Origin: Pogostemon cablin
Lineage: Eukaryota > Streptophyta > Magnoliopsida > Lamiales > Lamiaceae
Reading direction: 5' to 3'
Assembly: GCA_023678885.1 (NCBI GenBank)
Contig: CM042994.1
Coordinates: 18,509,073-18,573,072 of the forward strand
DNA: 64,000 nt
In this document: positions 22,872 to 33,975 of the stretch, in pieces
Numbering within the stretch: the stretch's first letter is position 1
Layout of the letters: every line of letters starts with the position of its first letter
Notes under the pieces: generated by a model
Seen by the model: only the letters and a program-made list of their open reading frames with translations
Told to the model about the DNA's origin: nothing
Database searches by the model: none
Made by a program: the position numbers and the translations under genes

Positions 22872-23501
22872 GGTTTTTTTTTCCTTAAAAAATGTCTCGA
22901 GAAGTCGTTAAAGAGATTTTCAAATAAAACATCAAATTAGTGTTGTAATTTCTATTGAATAGTATACAAGTCCAGAAATTGAGAAAATAAAAATTAAGGA
23001 AACAAAATTGACACAAAAATTATACAAAGTATCTATGTAAACCAACTTTACAGTATAAATATGTGATGTTCATTTTCAATTTTATTATATTCTATTTTTT
23101 GTTAGGATTTTTAAATTAGAGGAAAACCACATGATTTAAACCGTGAACCTAATTCACAATAGAATAACTCCAAAAATTAATATATAATTTTTTTTTAAAT
23201 ATATGCATTGAGATCATCATTCAAGTTTTTTAGTTGTATTTTTTTGTAAAAAAAAAAAGAAAGTAAAATTGAAATTTAGTACACGCTACAAAATTAAAAT
23301 AGTGGGGACTCCAAAAATAGCATGGTCCCTTCCATAATTAATATTCTGAAATGCATATTCCTAACTATATTTCTTTTAAAAACTAAATTTGTTTTTGTCA
23401 AGTCTTATACAACCAAAAAACTTCTATTGTACATATACCATCGTACTAAAAACATTAATTAAAAAAAATGAAAATTAAATACGATAATTTTACACCTTAA
23501 T

Positions 23502-24146
23502 TTACCAATGATCGTCGACATGGTCTTGTTGAGGCTGCATAGAATTTTGAGAGAAAGGCAATGGAAATGGTGGATGATCAAAAGATGGTTGAGAGATGAG
23601 ACTTGTGGACGAATATAAACTATTGAAACCCATATTTGTGCTTTGATCGTGTTGTACAACGCGCTGTTGTTTTGGTACATTGAGCTTCTCTCCTTCGATA
23701 TCTCTATACTTAGCCAAATATATCTTGAGTGGGTTTACGTAGTCTTCGAAACCAAGGGTCGTGATGGCCCAAAGGATGTCGTCTCCGTTGATCGTCTTTC
23801 GTTTCTCGCGTTGGCATTTATCCGACGCTTCGCCCGTGACGAAGCTAATGAACTCGGACACGCACTCTTGTACGGTCTCCTTTGCGTCCTTCGAGATCTT
23901 CCCGTTTCCCGGAATTACCTTTTTCATTATCCTCCCAACGTTTGCTATTGGGAGGAACCGGTCCTGTTCTTTGTTGTTGTTGTTGTTCGTAGATTTGGCT
24001 ACGTTGGAATTTTGATTTTCGTTGTTGTTGTTGGTGTTGGTGGTGGAGGTAGCTTGTGAATATGTTGTTTCGGGACTAATTCTAAAAGAGGATGATCTAT
24101 GAGACTTGTCATTATCTTCAAAATCATCGTCTCTGTCTCTCTTCAT
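23502..24146 (-). CDS. NF-YB: NF-YB (CBF-B/HAP3) transcription factor subunit
   Basis: A single-exon, 214-residue protein. An acidic and Asn-rich N-terminus (residues 1-59, with NNNN tracts) precedes the histone-fold core at about residues 60-151: EQDRFLPIANVGRIMKKVIPG, KISKDAKETVQECVSEFISF, TGEASDKCQREKRKTINGDD, LGFEDYVNPLKIYLAKYRDIEG. NF-YB pairs with NF-YC and then NF-YA to bind CCAAT boxes in the nucleus. Residue 86 is Lys (ISKDAKE), not the Asp that marks LEC1/L1L-type subunits, so this is the ordinary class. The C-terminus is Gln/Ser/Pro-rich. Lack of introns is usual for this class. A TATA-like CTATTTATG lies on the minus strand about 130 bp upstream of the ATG. The gene stands alone between transposon blocks; no damage is seen. 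Confidence 0.93.
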   Translation of the reverse strand: MKRDRDDDFEDNDKSHRSSSFRISPETTYSQATSTTNTNNNNENQNSNVAKSTNNNNNKEQDRFLPIANVGRIMKKVIPGNGKISKDAKETVQECVSEFISFVTGEASDKCQREKRKTINGDDILWAITTLGFEDYVNPLKIYLAKYRDIEGEKLNVPKQQRVVQHDQSTNMGFNSLYSSTSLISQPSFDHPPFPLPFSQNSMQPQQDHVDDHW

Positions 24147-24399
24147 AATCTTTTGAGAGAATGGTTGTGAGTTTTTATTTATTTTTGTTAATTTTTTTTA
24201 TTTTTTTATTTTTTTTCAATTGATTTTCATTACATGGATTATGTTAAGAGGGCAAAAACTGCAAAAGAATAGGCACATAAATAGGAAGGGTCTGAAAAAT
24301 AGTTTAATCCCCGGGACTCGCTCACAATTCCCCAGTCTAAACTCTAACGTAGGTAATTTACATGTTAATAAAAGAATTTAAAAATAAAAAATCATGTAT

Positions 24400-25335
24400 A
24401 ATTTTCTCTAATTTATCAAAAATTAAAAGAACGCTCTAACGTGACCTGTAATTTTTTCAATTTTTTTGGACTTTAATATTTTTCTTTTTTACTTTTGATT
24501 AACTTCCTTATTTAATATTTTATTTTTTAAATAATGTGTTTCTTATTTTTAATAATGATTAAATTTTCAATATTTTATTTATTTATTTGGGTATCATTTA
24601 GTTGCTAAATCTTTTAATGTAATAAATTAATTAAAATCAAATTAAATCATATATATATATATATATATATAAAGGGAAAAAAATATTTCATATAATATTC
24701 TCTCTCACCCTACCTATAAATAAGAATTTTTGGTTATTCATTTTAAATACACACATTCGTTTTTCCCCAAGAGGAATATGAGCTTTCTTTAAGTTCCTCT
24801 AGAGAATTCACTTATGAAAGTATAAAAATATCTAGAGAAATGATTTATGAAAGTATAGAAAACTATTTCGATAGAGTAAATCAAGTAGAGCTTCGATCTA
24901 CCTTTAAAAAAATCAATTCAAGTATTCTTCACGAGAAAGAGAACTGATTCAAGTATTCTTGAATTGCTTTACCTCTTAAGAATCAATTCTTCAGGAGGAA
25001 GATAATCGATTCAAGTATTCTTAAATCAATTTATATCTTAAGAATAAATTCTTCAAGAGGAAAAAAATTGATTCAATTATTACCTCTTAAGAATCGATTC
25101 AAGTATTGTTCAAGATCTACCTCTAGGCTCTAAGTATTGATTCAAGTATTCTTCAAAGGAAAGAGGATCGACGATTCAAGTACTCTTTAATCGATTTACC
25201 TCTAGAAAATAAAAGGTTGAAAAACTAATTCATATATAGAATTGAAAGTTTAAGTTCTTTAACTTAAATCATTATTTCAATATTAAAATTGAGTTTGTAA
25301 AAATTTGTTAATTTTTTTAAATTTAATATATTAAT
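24400..25335. repeat. Inverted second copy of the foldback-core repeat
   Basis: Reverse complement of about 2000-2900, including the GAATCGATTC-type array (24,780-25,230 here) and the flank CATTATTTAAAAAATAAAAT-like block. The two copies lie about 22.4 kb apart in opposite orientation. The inverted arms seen around the first copy are missing here, and the right edge is cut by the Helitron-like element at 25,352. Confidence 0.65.
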
Positions 25336-25351
25336 ATTTATTTATTTACAA

Positions 25352-25565
25352 CTAGTATGAAACCTGCATACAACGCGATATTATTTATTTAATTATTCTT
25401 ATTTTTTTGTAATTAAACAATCCATATTATATAATGTAACAACATTAATTAAGGAAATTTTTTTCTCTTAAAGCTAGACAATTTATTTCACCAATGTAAA
25501 GAATTTGCAACAAATTAATAACATTTGGCTTTTGATAATGTAACTTATAACTAAATCATGTAAAA

Positions 25566-25598
<33 letters not shown>

Positions 25599-25885
25599 TC
25601 TAATTATTTGAAAGAATCTTGACTTATATATTTTTAAATGTTAGTTTATAACATAATACGATTGAAAACTATTTATTATTTCTTCTGTCGTTCTAAAAAA
25701 TGTGCAATCATATAGGGACAATTTTGTCTCTTTGATGTATATTTATATAGTTGTTAGTATTTCATTTTTTTATTGTATTTAAGTGCAATTATGATCAAAA
25801 TATATAACTTTTAGTATTAAATCCTTAATTTTACTGTTTGTCTAAAATAAATATCAATTATATATAAAAAATCTTAATATATAAA
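25352..25885 (-). mobile_element. Non-autonomous Helitron-like element, copy 2
   Basis: Read on the minus strand, it ends with a degenerate hairpin (ATCGCGTTGTATGCAGG) then TTTCATACTAG followed by T, a Helitron-type CTAG terminus. The 5' end is probably TCTTTATATATTAAG near 25,885. It has no target duplication, as expected. It matches copy 1 (3.6-5.8 kb) except that it lacks the solo LTR. Confidence 0.5.
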
Positions 25886-26700
25886 GATATAGTACATAAT
25901 ATTATAAATATAAAACACCAATGTGTCAATCATCTGTGTTACTGTTCCTAATAATCTTTCTTCTAATCTCAAGCCAAAAACCAACCGAATAAGGAAAAGA
26001 TCGAACTTGAATTTCTAACATATATATTAAGCAAGGTAAAATTGACAGGGATGATTCCAGTACGAGTGGTGGCGATGACGGCCGATTTTGCCGGTACGTT
26101 AGCCACTCAACAGTTTCTCCATCGGATTTATAGCTCAACTCCAAGTGAGTTTAAAGACATGGGCGCGCAGGTGGGGGGCATTAATCTGATCCTGCGGCCA
26201 CGGCTAAAAGGTCGACCTTAATATTGTCGAAATGTATGACCTTATTTGACACATGTGGCAATTCTTTGTGTTTTTAATGAGAAAATGTTTTTCATGTTCT
26301 TCCCACATAAAAGAAATAAGAGAAAAAATGCAGAATGAAGTTAAATTTTAAATGTTGTTAGCGATGAAGTTGAATGGTAGTGGTGTTAGTGGAGATTAGG
26401 GTTTCGTAATCTGTAATTATAGGAAATTATAGTAATTAGTTTAGTAATATATTTATTATAAGAGTATACAAGTCATATTATTTAAAAAAAATTAATTAAA
26501 TTTTTTTGGGTTTTAAATAGTATTTTCTGGAGTGCAAATAGGCTCCAATCTAAAAATTCATAATTCTAAAAGAACAAGATCTTAAATTCACAAATCATAG
26601 ATTCATGATTTATTCTCAATTTTTATTTATTTTTTCAGGTGGAAATGAGAAACTTTGTATGCCACGTGACAAATTTGAACAATTTACTATTTGCACACTT
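25886..26700. other. Upstream region of the RGLG gene with a short GC-rich island
   Basis: Bases 26,040-26,215 are clearly GC-richer than the flanks and open in more than one frame (minus strand 25,926-26,144, 72 codons). I do not recognise the product in either orientation. The rest is AT-rich and presumably contains the promoter of the RGLG gene; no confident TATA box was chosen. Confidence 0.35.
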
Positions 26701-26845
26701 TTGATGACCAGAAAGAAATGAAAAAGAAGCATAAAAATTCTGGTATTTCACAGCTATTGGTAAACGCTTCACTTTTCAACTAGCATCCAAACCCAATATC
26801 TTCTCCTTTCTTCCATACCCAAAAAACACCGACAAGGAGCTGCAG

Positions 26846-28315
26846 GTATCTCTCTCCCTCCTCACTTCTTGTCTTCCCTTAACTGATTTATTTCAATACA
26901 TAATTTTTAACTGTTTCAATGTGAAGGGATTCAAAGTTGTGAGTTTGAAGTCTTAGATGTGCCTTTAATTTTCCTGTTTGTTTTATTTATTTATTAATTT
27001 CTGGGGTTGGGTTTAACCATTATTTTGCTCATCTTAATTACAGCAAGTGCTTTGTAAAATGAAAGGGTGTTCTTAGGTTGTGGTTGTATTTTTTGGGGTA
27101 TCTTGAAATAATCTGATTAAGGGGTGTTTTAAATTGTAGAATAGAGATGGGGTTGACTAGAATGGATATAGTTTGTTTGTGCATGGATTTAATTATCTTA
27201 ATTTCATTCAATGTAAGACAACCATATAATCAACAATTTACTACCATTTCGCTGTGGTGAGTGATTGCTTATTATATACACCCTATAAATGCTGTGTATA
27301 TGTGCATTAAAAGGTTTCTCTTTTAAATAACAAACCAAAGGAGAAGGATCATGAGCTTAAGAAAACGTACATTGCAATAGAAATCCAACTATGGAACTAT
27401 AAAATCTAGCAATTGAAAGTTTTAAAATATGGGTTGGTTTAGCATTGTTTCTTGAATGGACTTTCAAGAGTATGACACTAGCTTCTCTTATTCCGTAGAT
27501 ATGCATTACTTCAGGTATGCATTACTTCATTTGGAATACGAAAATTATTGCTCGCTGCGTCAAGGTAGAATGTGAACAATTGCTTTTTTACGGAGATTTA
27601 GAAAATGCACTTTTTGACCAACTTTATTAACTTTTTAGGGGTAATATAGTATTTTCAAGTAATAAATAAAGGGTAAAGTATCTTGTGTGTGTTAGGAATG
27701 GATGACAATTTTGAAGTTAAAAGTGTATTGTGGAGTTATTGAGTTGAGTGCCTTTACCAAATTAAGATTGTTTTCATTTTAGTGGGACAGACGAAATGGG
27801 AAATTGTTCACAATTTAGAGGGTTCGGAAGAAGTATATTTTATGTTGTTGTTATGATTCTTTACATATTCACTTTTTCAGTGTTTGGGTTGAGCTTTCCA
27901 CTAGCCTATATGTTACTGTTTTGATTAACAAAGTTATCCTCCAAAGTTTTTTTAACCAATTATGATATGATGATTCCTTACCTAACCAATTTGATTTCAT
28001 ATAATGCTTGAAAACAGTATTTATTTACTTTTTATGCTTTAACCTTCAATCTAGAGCTTACAACTAAGGTAAATTTAGAACTTATATCCTAGCTCTCAGC
28101 CCAGGCCCCTGTTTGATTTATGGCATTTAAACTATTTTCACTTGTATGGCTGTTGGACCTTCAAAGAGATTCTTTATGGGTCAGAGTGCACTTTTTCTTT
28201 TTAATCCAGTCAGGCATTTGTTTTTATTTTGGTGTTGCATATATAGCACATACTGCTGCTTATTTTCGTTTTTGAAGAGTTTTTATTTATTTTTTATTTT
28301 TTGTGTCATCATCAG
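26846..28315 (+). other. 5'-UTR intron of the RGLG gene
   Basis: A splice donor (CTGCAG then GTATCTC) at 26,846 and acceptor (CATCATCAG) ending at 28,315, ten bases before the start codon, suggest a non-coding first exon ending at 26,845 and a 1.47-kb leader intron. A degraded Stowaway-like segment (about 27,550-27,800, ending GTGGGACAGACGAAATGGG) lies within it. The first-exon start is not determinable by eye. Confidence 0.6.
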
Positions 28316-28325
28316 CCTCCACGTA

Positions 28326-31300
28326 ATGGGAAATAGTGAATCATCACCTGATGATAGGTATGAAAACTATTCTCATCAACCGGCTTCATATGGGGAATTC
28401 ACAGTTGATACTGGCTACCAACCTCGAACTTCAGAGCACACTACAAGTTCGACTCACACCAATCATCATCATCACATTGACAACCCAGCACATGCAGGAG
28501 CTTCAACGAACACTGGTTTTGCAAAGAAACAGCACCCTTCGTACATAGCTGACAACTTCAACTCTTTGGATGAGGTATCTAGTCTTTTTCCATGGCCAGC
28601 AGAAGTTAATTATAAAATGTAACTGCATTGTGGCTAATTCCTTTATACATGGTAGGACTCTTGACAGGTTAACTCTTATATATACGAATCGAATGAAACA
28701 TGAGTTCTGTTACTATACATTTGTAGCTCCGATATGTTGTTTCGTGAGAGTAAAACTAGATATAATCATGTTTACAGGTTATCAATTCATTAAGAGAAGC
28801 TGGCTTGGAATCGTCTAATATTATCCTTGGAATTGATTTTACCAAGAGTAATGAATGGAAAGGTGGATTCATTTAGATTTAACTCACTTCTTATATTTGT
28901 GTTTCTTGATCCACGGAGAGAACCAACTGGCTTTATCGTGGCTGCAGGGAAGTATTCTTTCAACAGGAAAAGCCTCCATTCAGTTAGTAGCTCACCTAAC
29001 CCATACGAACAAGCCATTTCTATCATTGGAAGAACTTTGTCTCCCTTTGATGAGGACAATTTAATACCTTGTTTTGGATTTGGTGATGGTCTGTATTCTG
29101 TTCCTAGTTTGTTTTTAAGTTTTCTATTGTTTCAGTTTCCTCGACAACAAGTGGATGGATTGTATTCTCTTAACAGCGACAACGCATGATCGGTATGTGT
29201 TCAGCTTTTACCCTGATCATCGACCTTGTAATGGATTTGAGGAATGTCTTGCTCGATATAAAGAGATTCTTCCATATTTGAATTTATCAGGTAATCATTC
29301 ACTTCAATTTTAATTTTTTAAATCACTCTTGTCACTGTGAGAACTTCTGATTGAGGTAATAGGCAGGTACATAATTACTCAAAGGAAAACCAATAAACAC
29401 AAAGATAAAATTCAGATTATTAGTACCATCTACTCAAAGCTAGAATACCTGAAGATGAACTCAGATTTTGCCAAACAATCTACCCAAGCTAGATAGTCAT
29501 AAACAATTATCCAATATATTATATCCTTAATTTATTACAATTGGAAAACACCTATAATTAACAAATAATAATCCCTTGGCTAAAACAAAATAATTAAACT
29601 GGCAGAATTAAGGTTGTTAACAACTTTCAGACCTTATCATTAAATCTGCATCATTGACTTGTCATTGGATTTTATTTGTTTTAATTTATTCATATTTTCT
29701 TGGCTACTTGACATACAGGGCCAACCTCATTTGCGCCAGTAATTGATGCTGCGATTGATATAGTGGAAAAGAACAATTTTCAGTATCACGTCCTTGTTAT
29801 TATCGCGGACGGGCAGGTCATATTTCTCTCTACATCATAATTTAGCAGTGTACTCTCATTTCCTTTTAAAACCAATTCATTCAGGTAACTAGAAGTCCCG
29901 ACACATTACCTGGAAGGTTAAGTCCTCAAGAACAAGCAACTATCAATTCTATTGTTGCGTCAAGGTAAACATGATTAGAACATTTTAGATTAGTTCAGGA
30001 CATTTATAACTCAGCTAGTAATATATTCTTTTTCCCTTGCGTAATCTGTGTGCATGTGTCTTACACAGTGAATATCCTCTGTCGATTATTCTTGTTGGTG
30101 TTGGGGATGGACCTTGGGATGCAATGAAAGAATTCGATGACAACATTCCTCAGCGGGCATTTGACAATATCCAGGTACTGTGTAAATATTATTTTGTCAC
30201 AAATATTATTAATTAGGCTATGTATCACGTCTCATTTTCAATTCATTCGACTTGTCAACTTTTTGTCGATTGTGCTCATGACTTAATTAGATTACCTGAC
30301 ATAAAATTGCAATTTTCAGCATCTCTTCTTACCACAGCTTAGATATTACCTGAAATCTCTATTCCTTAGCTTAAATTATATATCTACAGCATTTAAGGCA
30401 TACATAATGTTGATAATTGTTATTTAAAATTATATATATCTGTAACTCTAAAGATGCTTGTCCTCTTTTTTTAGAATAAGTAGTCTTATTAACTCCAAAA
30501 CATTCAAAAAAAAAATGTTACAAGATGTAAGAGCACGTAAGACCTACAAAATTAACATGGTCAAACATACTATAAATTCAGAGTTACAAAATGGATCTGC
30601 TATATGACTTCTATTATCTCAAATCCTAATCTTCAAACTTCTACCGTAGGTTCCAAAAATAAATAAATAAATATTCGGTAAAACTTATATTTGGTTATTT
30701 TTGTCATTTTAAACTATTAAAATTAAAATATTGGGTGCCCTTAAGAAAAGCTTGGGTGGCAATACCAACACCCTTTATTTTATCTTCACTTCTACATGAA
30801 TGGATGCTAATTTTTTTGGTTTGATCTATAGTTTGATTTAACATTTTGGTCGAGATAAGTTGCCCATTTTATTTCTTCTGATATCTAACAACCCTGAACT
30901 GTGTCGCAGTTTGTCAATTTCACAGAAATCACTTCAGAGCACACAAGTACAGCTAAAAAGGAATCATCTTTTGCCCTAGCTGCTCTTATGGAAATTCCGC
31001 TTCAGTACAGAGCAACAATGAGACTGCAATATAAAGGGTAAGGCCAGAATCTCAAACAAATAATGATCTGGTTGCATTATGAATTCTGATAACAATTTAT
31101 AGTATAAATAAAAAATGATAGGAGTAACATTTGAAAAAAAAATGATAACGTTCTTAATAAAAAAAAGTGATAACTAATGACGAAAGCGTAAAATGATCTC
31201 ACCGTGAGATAGTCTCACCCAAGACTCCCCCTTTTTTTTCTTTTTACGTCAGAAACAAACATACCCCGACTGTTCAACATCTTAAAAATTGTATGATAAA

Positions 31301-32007
31301 ATAAGGTCTCATCACTCCATTAGAAGTTATTCTCTTCCAAAAATATTTGTTACAGTTCATTTAGATTTCATTAAGATCTATAACATTCACCTTTGACATA
31401 GCAATCTCTTGAAAGGCTTGGCTCTATTCGAAGCATTTCTTAGATATAGAGTGCTTTTGGTGTCTATAGCTGCCTGTTGTTAGTCCATTACCCAGCCAAT
31501 TTATATTTGTCATCATAATTAAACAAACTTGTGACTTTTTCTGTGTTTCATTTGTTTAGAAGAAACAACACTGGTCCTAGGAAACAGCCTCTTCCTCCTC
31601 CTCGTGATGTACTCGACCATGACCAAGAAAAGGCCGTCAAGTCACCTGCACATACAAACAGCAGCTTGGAACCTGCTGAATCAGGTCCATCACAAGGAAA
31701 TGTATGCAACTTTCCATCCCATATTGTATTGAATTGGTATGTTGCTTTATTTTTCTGTAACATTTTCCACTCTCTCTCTTTTATCAAGGCTTGCCCGATC
31801 TGCTTGACAAATCGAAAGGACATGGCTTTTGGGTGCGGTCATCTGGTAAGTAACCATGAAATCCACAACAGTCTTCAGTGTCTGAGTTGAAAAAATTTAA
31901 CTGAGTTGCTACCAAAATTGCAGACATGCAGGAATTGTGGTGCGATGATATCTTCGTGCCCCATGTGCCGTAAGCCTATTACTACTCGACTTCGTTTTTA
32001 CGATTGA
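28326..32007 (+). CDS. RGLG: RING E3 ubiquitin ligase, RGLG family (copine-type vWA plus RING)
   Basis: Coding exons: 28,326-28,574; 28,778-28,862; 28,948-29,088; 29,177-29,290; 29,719-29,816; 29,885-29,964; 30,069-30,174; 30,910-31,037; 31,560-31,701; 31,789-31,845; 31,924-32,007. All junctions are GT-AG and the frame closes at 427 residues. The start MGNSESS offers an N-myristoylation glycine, known to hold RGLGs at the plasma membrane. A His/Ser-rich linker precedes the copine/vWA domain (about 84-345) with the MIDAS-type motif GIDFTKSNEW, then SPNPYEQAISIIG, FDEDNLIPCFGFGD, HVLVIIADGQVTR and VGVGDGPWDAMKEFDDNIP. The C-terminal C3HC4 RING is CPICLTNRKDMAFGCGH, CRNCG, CPMC. RGLGs ubiquitinate targets in hormone and drought signalling. 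The RING wording is closest to RGLG3/4 from memory. It converges on POLD1. Confidence 0.93.
31100..31225. mobile_element. MITE relic in RGLG intron
   Basis: The AATGATA/AAGTGATAACT words and the end GATCTCACCGTGAGATAGTCTCAC match the palindrome-ended MITE at 14,041-14,263. Only one end is well preserved. Confidence 0.4.
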
Positions 32008-33975
32008 AATAGAGACTCATTACCTCAAATGTCCATAAAACTGCAAGTTTGAAGATCTTTGTAATTAAAGGCCTTGTGGATAGATTTTGTTTTTGTTTCA
32101 TAAAAAGCATAATTTTGCATACAGTTTCACAGCAGAGCAGCCTTTCATGTTGCAAAGAAAGGTATCATATCGTGTACATATTCTTATAGTTAATTGATTT
32201 TATATCATGTGTCAATGACAGAAAATAATTGGTTTTAATCTTTTTTAGATTTACATTCTCAATTTTTAGATTTTATTTTTATTTTTATTTTTTCAATTTT
32301 AATCCTATTTCACTGGAAAATGAAAATTATCTAGGAATCTCCATGTGACATTATCCATGGGGCTCAAATTTGAAGGTTAAGATAAACCTATCTCCACTTG
32401 TTCCTCTTCAATGGAAACCTCCAACGTGGCAACAGTGGTATTCTCGAATTTTATCGCAGTTAGCTTGATCGTTTATCCGCATTACTCATTATGAGAATGT
32501 TTTAGTCAAGTTTGATGAGCTAATTCATCTTTTCACGCAATTCCTCATAAAATTGAACTTGTCCAATCGAATTTTTGAGGGTTGGCTATTCGATAACTCT
32601 AATTAAAAGCCTTATGAAAAAAATCATATAATTAAGATGCCAACATATTTGTTCATTCCAACTTGATAGAGTTTATTTGTTCGGTCAGCATAATAGAACA
32701 AATCTGAACTTTATACTAATGAATCACATCTCAAAACGGGCAATGATACAAAGATTATGGAGGTCGTGGCGCATTAAGGATTCTTCTTTGACGATTAAAT
32801 TTAAACACTTAGCGGAATACTAATGAAGAACAAGGCTTCCGCTCCTACGCTTGCGCCACCTGCAGCAGCGGTATCGCTGCTTCCTAAGTCGGTTGTGATC
32901 ATCATCATTGTAATTACACAAAATATTTAAAATTGTAATTCAAACTGAAGTTTTTTTATACAAATTAATATTGTGGATGGGTCAAGATTGCTATAGAAGA
33001 AGAAAAATATTCTGAGAGCACTGTGAAGAGACGAAACTTGGAGTGTAATAGAAAGAGGAATATGAGAGAGAGCTGCATTAGTTGAACCTAATGATGCTCA
33101 TGCTGCAATGTATTCATTCAATCTCATCTATAGATGATGATCTTCGATTTGATATTCATTCAATCTCATCTATAGATGATGATCTTCGATTTGATCTGTG
33201 GTTACATTCGATTCATTACTTGTTTTTTTTTGTCTGCTTCATTAGGATAAAGTTGCAAACAAATACATTCTAATAGGTTAGAATGAGCTAACAAAATGTA
33301 TCTTCTGTTGGAATGATTGGATTCTTAATTATACATGTCCTTTAAATTTGAGATACTTTAATCGTAGAAATCTTTTGGTAAGGAGTACAAATAACAAGCC
33401 CCTTAAAAGATATATATCACTATACAAAATAAGATTTTACTAAATATTTTTGGGCAGTGTTTGCTATTTCTCCTATGTTGAGTTATCTAATAATGAGTTT
33501 CGTGGCATGATGAGTTGGCAAATGATTTGGCGTTAAGTTTTTGACCAGACAGCCAAATAAGATTTCTTGCCGAAACTAAAAAATAAGTTTTTATGATTTT
33601 TTTTCTCTGAAAAAAATACCATTAAAATTACATCATTAGCAAATAGCGCCATTATTAACAATTTTAACATCATCATAATCTATGAAGATAGCAAAAAAAT
33701 TGTAACAACTTCTTTAGCCTTGTTAAACCAAAGAATCGAGATTCTTTCGTTTGTAAGACTGTACATCATGCTCCAAATGGCCCATCACTATGGTCGAAAA
33801 ACCTATTTGTATTGAGAGAGCAAACATAATGATCTGCCAAAACATACGAATGAAACAACGTGGGCTTCCCATTTAGTTCACTAACTCTTACATGCGTAAA
33901 TACATAGCCTCTTGTCGCAACCCCAGAATGTTTGCAGTCCCATAGAGTTTTCAAAATGTACTACCTTATACGAGA
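32008..33975. other. Convergent intergenic region between RGLG and POLD1
   Basis: Contains the presumed 3' ends of both genes and no gene that I can support. The only structure is the 42-bp tandem duplication at 33,111-33,194, which also creates the open frame at 33,082-33,273; that frame is repeat-driven and not a gene. Confidence 0.5.
33111..33194. repeat. Perfect 42-bp tandem duplication
   Basis: 33,111-33,152 and 33,153-33,194 are identical (unit starts TATTCATTCAATCTCATC). 42 is a multiple of three. Confidence 0.9.

Noticed and set aside
23502..24146. LEC1-type NF-YB
   Set aside because: The diagnostic Asp in the B domain is Lys here (ISKDAKE), so an embryo-specific LEC1/L1L assignment is not supported.
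33111..33194. CRISPR-like repeat
   Set aside because: Only two directly abutting copies without spacers in a plant nuclear sequence; a simple tandem duplication.
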